From assembly GCF_028769735.1 (NCBI RefSeq), contig NC_088177.1:19908599-19972598 (forward strand): a DNA stretch of 64,000 nucleotides, written 5' to 3'. Under the pieces are notes generated by a model, which was not told where the DNA came from, did no database searches, and worked only from the letters and a program-made list of their open reading frames with translations. The stretch is from Zonotrichia leucophrys gambelii (Eukaryota > Chordata > Aves > Passeriformes > Passerellidae). This document shows, in pieces, positions 23,101 through 35,100 of the stretch (its first letter is position 1; every line of letters starts with the position of its first letter). The translations under genes and the position numbers were made by a program.

Positions 23101-26100
23101 CAGGTACTGGTTTTCTTTTTATGTGGTGTGCTGTTTTAGGCTTCATTTTACAGGCCTGTCTTAGCTAGGCATTTCTGGTGAAAAATAGTCACGCTTCCAT
23201 TCATAAAAAGGCAGGGACCCTCATTCATTTCTTCCTTAATTTTCCCACAGTGGATTTGATTGACGTTTCTCTGATTCAGCACATCCTATCAAGTGAACAA
23301 AGCCAGAGGGAAGAGCAGATTTCTCTGAACAGGCAGCAAATCTCTAGAATGCTGATGAAGCTCTTCCAAAGGGCAAGGTCAGAAAATCCAGGCCAGGTAG
23401 ATCCAAGAGCTGCTGAATTCACATTGAGCCTGCTGATTGCCATGTATGACAGGTGAGAAGAAGAAGAAGAAATGTAGATCCATTGTGAAGTACTGTAGAG
23501 TTAAAGAATGTGTTTTTGGACAGGACATATTGCTCCCATCCAAAGCAGAGCTAGACTAAGTCTGTTTCTACCACTCTCACACCATTTCTGTGTGAAACTC
23601 TCCCATTTTGATTGGTTATGCTTTGTATAAAAACTAGGAGTAGTTCAGCAGTAGGAATATAAGGCACAAAACTGCATTAGAAACACAGTGCTCCCAAAAC
23701 TATCTTTGCCAGTCCATGCTGACTTTTTCTCTGAACAGCTTTACAGAGTAGCTTTTCATCTGACTTCCAAGATATTTTGGTACCCTCCTAAAAATGAATC
23801 CGTATTTCCCTCAGGAGAACAGTACCCATGCACAGATCAGGAATTTGCCAGTCACTTTTTGTTATTCATTTTCCTCTAGCTTAAAAAGTTAATCTACCAA
23901 TTATGAAACAAAATTGATGTGTCATAACTAAGGTGAGCAGCTCAGTGAATAAGAGAGTTTCTGAAAATAATAAGGAAACACCTCACAGAGTGTATTTTTC
24001 TTATGTATTGTTTGTAAATAATGAGTTATTTCACTAAAGGCAGGATTGATTTGTGATTGTATCAGATTTGAAAGACAGACTAAGTTCGTTGTCCAAGTTA
24101 TTTACCACAGGTGAAATTTTTCCCTTCTACATGATAGTAAAGATTTTACGGAAAGTAAATGAGATGTAAGTGGTCTGCAGAACTTTTTCTTGAATCTTTA
24201 TTCATTACTCATATGATCATTGCTGCTAAAGGTCCCACTTTATCAAAATTTTTTGTAAAAATTCCATTAAAGATAAGAATAAGTGCTGTTATAAGAAATA
24301 AAGCTAGAAACATCAAGAGTATTTTGTAATTTTTGTGTGCTGTAGGGAAATGATGTAGAAGAATCTTCTTAATAGTACTATCTTAGTCTTTTAGTCTGTT
24401 TTCTAAGGGATGTCTTAGGGGTGCCATTTTCTTTTTGCTGCTATTTCTTTTTTTAAAAAGAATTTAATAAGTTTCTCGACGTGTATATAAGATAGGAAGA
24501 GCTTCTTATAATTTTCTAATCATGTTTTCTCTATAGAGTGCTATTGTCCGCTATTAACATTGGAAAATATTTATTAGGAAGAGCACATAGGAATTTTCCA
24601 TGTTTTTGTGGTATTTACTTAATAAGCTTACATAAACATCTTAAGGGTGCTTGATTGTGTACTTCAGCTTTAGTCTTGGAGTTTTTTCTTTGAAATTTCT
24701 GGAAAAACAACAATTTCCCATGCAGTTCATACTTGAGAGTCGGTATTGCAGCTTTACACAGTGTGGGTTTATCTAAAGACTCTTGAAGACATATTTTGAA
24801 TCTTTGCAAAAGTAATATCTTAAATATAGATTTCTGGGATTTCCTGATTTGTGGTTTCTGATTAATGTCTGCATCGTCTTCACAAAAAAAATTAGTGTTT
24901 TTCATTAGGTGCCTACATGACAAAATTTGGTTCTAAATTAATCTACGTTATTATTATCTAATGGTCAAAACTAAATGTCCTGCTCCTGCATAGATCCTTT
25001 TGATTAAATTGAGTTTCAGTGAAATTAAATGTAATCAGCCCAAGAGAAGCTTAGTGCAGATCTGGGGCCGCAGTGGAGCTGCCTGATGATATATGCAAAA
25101 ACTTAGATTGTATCCTTTATTCAGTACTGTATTTGGGAAGGCTTCCCACAATAAAAAGAGCAGATTTTTTTTTAGGACATACATTGTAAATGTAAAATTA
25201 CATTTTACTTGGAATGTGAAGTCTCTGAAGGAGATGTTTTCTTTTTGTTTTATGATTGCATGGTATCTTGGAACAGTTAACTCTGCAGTTATTTTCAGTG
25301 ACAAAAGGTTCTAGACATAAAATATTACTGAAATGTTACTTTGGTTACATCTATACATATAAAAGGATACATGTTTTGAAGTTTTCTTCTTACATAGCAG
25401 TATTCCATTCTTTAGATGTTTCAGTCTTTATATTCTCTGTGAATGAGAATAGTGTAACTTATTTCATTTTCCTAGATCTGGAACGGGGTATGTCAGAACT
25501 AGATCTGCTGCAGCTGCCCTAATTTCTCTTTCAGGAGATACTCTACTGGCTAAATACAGAGGTGGGAAATGTATGATTTTATACACTATCTGAAATACTG
25601 AACATTGAGGAAAATTTCCACCATCTTTTTTTTTTTATTTTAAAATAAAAGCTCTGCCATGAAAAAAGTAAATTATGTTGACTGCTTAGTTGTAGAGAAA
25701 GGCTGAAGCAGAATAATGCTTTCCAATCAATATCTGTAGCCATCTTTGCAATAGACAGCCTCAGAAGAGGTTATAGTGACATTTAAGTAAAACTTCTTTT
25801 GCCTAGCAGAAAATAACAGAAACCCCATGGTTTTAAGTTAGCAATTCACGATTTAAATAGAGCACTTATTGTATAAACATATTTAAATATTTTTCCTAAT
25901 GTTGTAAGAATGAGTTCATTGCTTTTTTCCTTGCTTTCCTTCTCTTTCCCTCACTATAGGGAGAACTATGGTTACAGCAGTCACTGAGAGCCTGTTAGGT
26001 ACAAAATATAGTGAAACTTTCTGGAAGGGTGTCTTTGTTAGACTGCAGTTACCATAGCAGTTTGAAGATAGCTTGAAGACAGTTCAGACTCTGCCAGGAT

Positions 26101-29100
26101 TCCAGGGTTTTTTTCCTTGTTTCAGCTTTCTTCCAGTTTTATGCTGTCCCTGATGGGAAGGAGACCTTGATTACCCGAAGTGCCCTGAGAAGCCTTCTAA
26201 CAGACTTAAATCAGGTAATGTCAGTGCAGTGCTCAGTCAGTTGAGTGCTCACTCTGTTGAGTCAGTCAGTTACTCAACAGATTTTGTAGGAGAGTGCTAA
26301 CCTAGCAGAAGAAAATCCCTCATGGTTGAAACCTTTTATGTTTGATTACCTTATGGGACTGAAGTTAATAAGACAACTGTGGGTATAGGGAGCTGTCATG
26401 CAAAGTAGGTAAAAGAATCAAATTCTGTCCTTTTTATCAAAATAGCCACTTTTATTAGTGAATGCTCTGTTGCCTGAGCTTACAGATCCTGGAAACAGCT
26501 GGATACAACTGTTCCTAAAGCAACTCCTAACTTCAGATGTCTGTACTCATTAGAACAGCTTGCAGTTGCAGCAAGTTGCCTTAGCATACAGGTATTTCCA
26601 GCTGAACTGGTGCTGAAAATGAGATCTGAAAATGACCTCTGGGATTTAAACTTAGTGTCCTTCAGGAGTATAGTGTGGAAATTTAGTATGTTTATCCATT
26701 ACAGTAAGTGGGTTGGAAACAAATCATTCTGACACACCCTGAACTGTGAAACTGCATACTGATGGCATGAATATGAACGGGCTTTCTTCAGAATAGTGTG
26801 TAAAATGGCATTGCTATAGATACTTCACCATCTGTGTGCTGTCACCATCGCAGCAGAGCATGATGGGAACATCTGTTTTTTATTGAGGTGTTTCTGAGCC
26901 CTTCTTCTTGATGTAGGTCCCAGCCACTGTGGGAGAAGGCTGCACTCTGTCTTGTGTGGAAATTGCGATTCATGACTGTTTCCATGGGGTGAGTGAAATT
27001 CTCATGTCCTGGGAAATTATTCTGAATGTTGCTGATTGATTAAAACTTCAAATGTATCAACACATAACATCCCTAAGTATCTACTTTTAAGAAGCAGGGC
27101 TGATCATCAGTCTCACAGTATGGGAGGATTTGTATCTATAGAAAAGATGCTCAGTAAGATACTAATGAAGATTCTAGCATTTATTCCAAAACCTTTGGAA
27201 CCCAGTAACATTTTACATGAATGGAAAATTTATGCCAGCAAAATCCAATATCAGAGCTTTTATTAGAGATTGTAGATGAACCACCAGTTTTTTTTCAAGT
27301 GAATGTTTGAGCTTGAGACATGTATTTTTTCTAGGTTCTGAATGCAGCTATTGTTGAAGAAAAATTCCTGTCTTGGCTGAGATCAGAGCCTGCTGTCCTC
27401 CTGTGGCTCCCTACATGTTACAGATTATCAGCCACGGAAATGGTTTCTCACCAAGCTAGATGCAGAGTCTGCAAAGTTTTCCCCATTACAGGCATCAGGT
27501 GTGTCAGTGGTCTTTAGCATCCACACAATTAGTTCTTACCATTGTTTGCATACCTTACAGGCTGTCACTGATGTACTAAGTAACAAGCTTTGGATGTAAT
27601 CTAATTTAACCAGGAAAAGAGGGATAGAGAGAACCACTGCAGTCTAATGCTCAAGTCTTCATCCTACTTCTCTTTAGCTCACTAGCACAAACATGAAAAC
27701 TGGCCACAGGTAAATCGGCAGTCCAAGGGTAAAGGCAATTAAACCTGTGTATCTCATTTCTTAATTACTTTTCCTGTAACCAATTGTATTAACTGGCTCA
27801 TTAAGTTTTCCATCTTAGCAGCTTTGTCATCTAAGTAATGTTATATAATGGCATAGTGGTATAAAAAGAACACTATCCATTACCATCTAACCAGAATGCT
27901 CAGAAAAGCATTTTACTGTTACTATATTCTCGCTAATTGTAAGCTTGCAGATTTAGTTTCTTGCATTTTTAGTTTTTTGTTTATGGACCTCATGTCAATA
28001 TTATAGTTCCATGGAAGCAGCAAATAGAGGTAAGCTGGTGTGTAAGAAGCATATGAAGTTGTAACTGCATTATGAAAATTGGGAAATGGTGCTAAAACAA
28101 CAGTTTCTTCCATGGACTGCATTTCAGTGCAGCAAATAAATAAGATCAAAACCACTGATGGGTTCAGAGAAAAGTCCTCAATCATTTGAGAAAAATAGCT
28201 TGAATTCAGAAAACGCTGAGGAAAGTCATTATTCTAACAAAGATGTTTCTTTGAATTTCAGAGCCCAGGGATCTGAGTTTACAGTAATCAAGCTTACTTA
28301 CATCAAGTTCTTACTTGTAAAGAAATCCTTTTGTTTTCCTTCACAGGTATCGCTGTTTAAAGTGCCTCAATTTTGACCTTTGCCAAGCTTGCTTTTTCAC
28401 TGGCCGTCTCTGCAAACCACATAAGAGATCACATCCTGTTGTGGAACACTGTGTGCAGGTAAAGTCCTATTGTACTGATTCATTCCCTGTTGTGGTTCTT
28501 CATGGAGGCAAGTAGATTCTTGAACTACAAGCATTTCAAAGTTATGTGTGTATTAGCCATAATGGCCATGACATATTAGCATTATTAGTCTGGGAACAGA
28601 GAGCTAGGGAAAGGACAAAAGCAGGCTTCTAACTTTAGAATGAATATTCTGTTCTGAAGTAACTGAATAGAGCTATGAATATCCCAGTGCAAGTCTTCAT
28701 CTTAAGAAGCTTTATGGCAAATTTTCTGTTAGCAGATAATTCTTAAATTTATGAAAATTCTCCTCAATATCCCAGTGTTCCTTCACCCCAATCCCAATGC
28801 AGACTCGTCCAGAAATTCACTAATTCTAAAGTTATAAAAACTTCTGCATGAAATGTCTTTCTTTTTCTCTCTTTTCTGAATGTCTTCAGTTTTTCCACTT
28901 TACTGTAAACCTTTCTGACTCATTTGTCTCTGTCAGGGATACAGCACAAAGAGGTAACACGTGCCCAACTAAGATCACATACCTGGATTCTGTTACAGGG
29001 GCAACTTGTGCTATCATCACACTAGTGACAAAGTACAGCACTGGGAATTTGTGTTTGGAAGACCGGCTTCTCCTTTGAGCAGGAGATTCCAGATCTTGCA

Positions 29101-32100
29101 CACAGCACCAGATGGGCTTTTTGTGGATCTATATAACTGTATCTTTCTGTTCCAGTAAATGAGCTGAAACTTAGGGAAGTTTCCCTAGAAACGTATACTT
29201 CCTGTTCTCCTTCCCAATCCTCTGCAGTTAATGTGAAAGATACCTGGGTAGCCAGTGTTTGCATTAAAACTAGATACTATTAGACTGCTCTTGTAGTCAC
29301 CCTTTGTCTGAGGTAGCATTAAACTCTTGCTACTTCACTGTTCTCTTTCTGAAAACAAAATCCTATTGCTTACATTGTGAGAAATTACAACTGGATGCTC
29401 AATATCTGCATTAAAAATAACAGTTCAGTCCTTCAAATATTCTTCCTCATACTCCATCTGTGAGAAAGTAGGAAAATCAAAAGTTAACTCCTCATTAAGA
29501 GATTTCTAAGTAGAGACCTTAAAATTAGTGTGAATTGAGAGTGAATGGGAATGTGTGTTTGTAGAGGCACCAGAAGGAAGGACAGGAGATAAACCAAGGC
29601 AAGAGATGTTGCAGCCTGGATTGCAGCCACTTTATTGCTGCAGAATTGCAATTGAATCACTGAATTTAGATTTCCTTTATGAAGCCCTACTCTAACAAAA
29701 ACTCTGTAAATATTACTTTATAGGCCAAATATTACAATACAGGCCAAAATCTATACCAAAATTTAAAAGATAAGCTACTTACTATGACAGATATCATTTT
29801 TATATCTATTGTGTGGGACATAAAATAATCAGCAATAAGTTGCTATCCCCATCCCTTCCACTCTTAGCAGATGCTGTCCTTTTCACACTGTCTTTATCAG
29901 GGATTGAGTTGCTGAGTGGAGGTTTGCAATATCAGCAGTTTTTCCTTACCGTGCTGACACCTTGTGGTAACGTTGCTACATCGTTGAGAAACACTAGGAG
30001 GCGTGTAGTGTGTTTTCTTTGTTTTCCTGTTCTGTCTGTCAGGGCTCACCCCATGTTCTGCAGCAGTCACCTGGGGCAGAATTGGTTGGTGTCCTCCAAT
30101 AATACAGCTACTAACATTAGTTGTTGTACATGAGCCTGACACTCCTGTGATAAATGGATGTATATTTTACTGTATTCTGTGAGAGGAGGATGTGAGCCGT
30201 GGAAGACTATATCTACAAATGCTTTATACAAGTATAAAAGTATTTCTTCCTTAGATACTAGTCAGCAGAATTATTGTTGTGACTGTGAGCCTAATCATTG
30301 TGTTTAGGCATTTCCAGGCTGTCTGACTTTGATCCAGTCAGTATTTTGCCTAAAAGAATTGGAGCTGCTCTTGCCTGTGGCCCTGCAAGCATTACCCACC
30401 TCAGCTCCCCTTCTAGGGCTCAGATAGCAGCCATGAGCCTTGTCAGATGATGAACAGATGGACCTTTGCTTTGGAATATGTCTGTTTCTGGGCAGCACCT
30501 GTTTGAAAAGTCACTTTCTTCTTTATTATCCCTCATTCCAATAGATGTCAGCAAAGGCGAACGCAAAGCACTTTGTCCGCACCATCAGGAACAACCTGTT
30601 CCAAGAGCGCTGCAGAAGAAAAGAGGCTCAGAGAAGGACGGTTCTGGAGTCAGTGCAGGAGAGGCACTTCCCTGCTCACAAAAAGACTTTGTGAGTTTTG
30701 GTGTCAGATGAATTTATAACCTCTGCATGTCAGGCTGTGGGATATTGCTTGATTATGTCCTTTGAGTAAGGGACCTTGTTATGACAGACACCATGTCATG
30801 ATTTTTCTATTAAAAAGGGAAAGAATAACTGAGAAGTTGCTGCACATTTTTCTGTAGCATAAGCATGGTTACCATGCTGACAACCTAATGATTAGTTGTC
30901 TTATAAAATATAACAGGCTTGTATTGTTCTTCCCTCCTTCCTTATGTTGTATTTTTCACTCTGTTCCATTTCTTATACTCAGTCTAGGGCCAAGCATTGC
31001 AAATATTTACTACCTTTACAACTGCATGGGTTCTTAAACACCTCCTCTGTGACAAATCCTTTGGAAATTAACTGTGAATACTTTCCACATGTGACCCACA
31101 GTGCATTCACTGGCAGGCATTCTACTAAAGTCCCACTAAATTGCAGACCTGTGGAATCACTCACAATAGCAAGTAGATGATCTCACCATTCCTCTTCTTT
31201 CAGACCAGTTGTTTTTTGTGCTCTGGTTAATATTTAAAGTCATTACTATATTTCCACTTATCACAGTGGTTAATAATGAGCATTGAAGGTTACGTTGGCT
31301 AAATGGAGCAAAAAAACGAAGCTGCAAATTGCACTGAGAATAAATGGGTGGAAAGAACAACCTGTTGCTGAGATTCTGTTGGGAGAGTGGAATTAGTTTT
31401 CAGGAATTTCATTCTTTTAACCAAAATATGCCAGCAGGCATAGCTAAATTTTACTTCTTGCTTAGTCAATAGCACATCTGTCTGTCTATTTACACTGCAT
31501 TAGTTTTCTGCATTTGGGTCTTCCTGGGTAGAAAAACAATGAGTCCTGATCCTTTCCCTACTCATTACTTCTCTGTTGGTATACAGTCCTCCTGTGGAAT
31601 TCAGTGCTTCACCACTACTTGGTCCTGAAAATGTGTCTTTCCCAGTGGACAACTGTGTCCCAGAGTCACCCAGGTTCATACCTGAAAACAGGACTGTAAT
31701 GCAGAAGAGTGAGAATAATAAGATGACACCAGAGCAAGGCAAGACAATAGCTCAGGTGAGCAAAACACAAAGCAGTAATAGTGCTAAACCTGTGAAGGAG
31801 ATCTAGCAAGTTAATTATCTAATTGTCTTCCAATTTCAGTGAAAATGTAATGGGCAACTTCACCTTTCTGTAAATTCCTCACTTACAGTGAAAAATATGG
31901 AACTGGAAAACTTAGTGAGGTTTGAATTTGTTGTCTTCCCAAGATTAGTGACTAACTCCTTGACTTTCATGACCTTCAGAAGCACCTGTAAGAATATTTG
32001 CCTTGGGGTTTTTTGAGATGTCGTAGAGTAGCATGCTAAAGTATAGATGAGTCTGGAGTCCTCTCGCTATTCTGACAGTAAAAAAGGCCATCATGTCTTC

Positions 32101-35100
32101 CTACTGCAAGCAAATGTCAAAGAAGAATACCTGAATTCTTATCAGACTCAGGCCATTTTTGTTACCATGGAAATAGCAAGAGGACAGAATGGGCCCTCTT
32201 AGGATAAACTCAGAGCAGTGTCCACTCCAACTAAAATAGCGAATGCACAAAAGGTCTCTATTAATCCATTCCTAGCTTTTCTCCAAAGAAACAATATTAA
32301 AAGAGTGGGTAGGGCAGTTTAGCTAAAAAAAAGTACATAGCCATTTTTTGTTTCTATATTTTTTGAGAGTTTATTGGCTCTGCACTTACTCAGAATACAG
32401 GGAACACTGGGTTGTGTTGAAACCAGTTTGTGTCATCCACTCATCTTGTTCTTCCCGGGAGCCAAGGGGTGCAGTAACGCAATACTAGCCTGTGTGTATC
32501 AGGTCACTCCTTTGGCTGCTAATCCTGTGCTGCCCTTTGGAAGACCTGTCTTTTAGAACTCTGCTGCCCAGCTCAAGCTACAGTGCCAGCCAGCAGATAT
32601 CTGCACGAGATGTTGTGGGCAGATGTTGCTTAAACATAGAATTTTGACGGTTGGCATTTGTCATTTTAGAAAACAGCAGGACAGGACTTGCATCCCTGTG
32701 CTGGGATTCTGTCAGGTGCTTTGCTCTCTTGTTTATTTTCTCTCTGGGCTGAAGATTCCTTTTGAGCAGTCTTATACTGATTTCTAAGATCTTACAGTGC
32801 AGATGATTTCCACTTTGATTGAAAAGATGTGGACAGTAAGTCCAATGATCGCTTTTAATAGAATCTATGAGTATGGAGGTCCTGGTTGATCCAGCTCTTA
32901 GTCTCATAATTTCCTGGCAGCCCTGATTCCTGCCAAACTTATATCATGGCTCAAAAGTAACCTAGCTGGAAAATGTTTGTCTCCCTGACTTCTGGGCTAC
33001 TGTTCTCTGCATGGTCCAGAGAATGCTACTTCCATTTAAAGACCAGGAGTTTCTCTTTTCTTTTCTATATACAGTCTCTTTCAACATCTTCTTGTCTCAA
33101 AGCAGCTGTGGGACTTGAGAGAGATTGTTCCCAAATCAGAATATTTGGTTTTGCAGAAATCAGGAATATGGATTTTGTTCTATTTTCAAACAAATTCTCA
33201 TACACTTAAATTTGTCGTAGAACAAAGAATTTGTTCTATAGAATAAATTTTCCAGCCATTTGAAATACTTTAATGCATCAGTTGATTATAATACATTAAG
33301 TTTAAAAGGTTAACTAGTAAATCTGTAGATCTGTCAGATCCAAAATTTGCCATGGACTACTATAATAAAACTTGCATATAAAAATGAAATGCTATTGCTG
33401 ATAAAGTTATGAACAGATACTTCCTTTTGTTTTTAGGCAATAGCCTCTTTTGAAGCAGATGTGTTAAAAATGCATGAATCCATTAAAAGCATTCACAGTG
33501 ACAGCAGGTAGGTAAATGCTATAGTAAATTCACTGAAGACTGGTGGGCATTGCTGCTCCAGCTGGAGGGCTAGAAGACAGATAAATTTTCCATACTTTGG
33601 AGATTTTTAGACTTAAAAAATCCTATCAAATGAGGATGAATAATGAAAACTCAGCAACAAAAATTTTAGATGAAGATCAGTGGAAAAACAATGGCAAAAC
33701 AAAACAGTTTTTGGTTTGCTTTCATCAGTGTTTCTGCAATTGCTAGTTAATATTTCTAAAAGGAATTTTTAGACAAAAAGATGTTCATCCAGATAAAAAT
33801 GTCAGAATAACATACTTTTTCAAATTTTTCTCTGAATAAGGCTTAATCAAAACAAATTTCATAATTTGCATGAAGCTTTTAAATCAAAGTAGAATTTATT
33901 TCTAAAAAATATGCTGTACAACAAATAGAGATTAATAGGATGAATACAATACTATAGGTGTGGAAGTTCCTTCTCATAGTCAAATCTTTGACATTGTAAA
34001 ATATTAATTCCTAAATTAATAATCTCTTGGGAGACTTGTTTGCTTGGGTGACATGGCAGGGGGGAAGTTGGTGTGTGAGCTATGATGCCTACCTTTGACT
34101 TGCATTTTTGCCTTCCCCCTGTTCATCTTTGTAGTTGTATATAACTGTGCTCTATATAACCATGCCTGTGACCACTGAAAATGATGGAATTACAGTAAAG
34201 TGTAGAATTCGATCCTGAATCTGTTCTCTTTATTTTCTTCAGTATGTTCAGTTCCCTCTGTTCCTGTTCTGTTTCATTCCAAGTACAATTGCAACTCCAA
34301 GTTCACAAAAGGGCACTCCAAGATTAGAGCTAAACAATTTCAATTTCATTGTGGGTCTGTTCTCACTTGGGAAAATAAAGAGATATGGCAAAGATCTTCA
34401 GCTTTCCTTTAGATTAACAATCGTTGAAAGGATATTTGGGATGCCTGCTCCTATAATGCTGCTCTGACCCAGAGCTTATCATAGAACTGGGTAAATGAAT
34501 CACATTACTCATAGTCATAGTCAGTCCACTTGTCTGTGGACTGACTTCCAGCATTCACCCGTCTGTTCTCAGAACTGGACTCTGAGTTAGTCAAAGGAGG
34601 ACAGCATTTTACAGTGAGGAGCCCTTAAATATTGTTATAAGGGACCACTTTATTGCTATAAGGGACCATTAGTATTAATTTTAATTTTAAATGGTCTGAC
34701 TTGCTGTCCCATTCAGACAAACCTTGCATAGTTCAAATGATGAGGCTGCTGTCTCTAAGCCAAATCATTATCACAGAAAGTGGATCAGGTGAACTTCTGA
34801 ATGTAACTAAACATGGCAGATAACTATTTCAGATCTGTCATATGAAGCAGTTGGTTTATTACTGTAGTGTTAACAAACTTTACTGTCTGTACCTCAGCTG
34901 TGAGGAAAGCAAAACTATTTCTACACTGACTTCTTAGAGAAATCACAACTAGAAGAGAATTATGGGTGGTATTTCTGTCATACTGTGCTCTGAGTAGGTA
35001 GTTTCTAAATCTCTGTTGTACATAGGAGGATGGCACTTCTGATTGCAAAAATCAGAGTGTTTTTTCAAAATGGCCTGTGCTTGAAAGCTATTGGTATCAT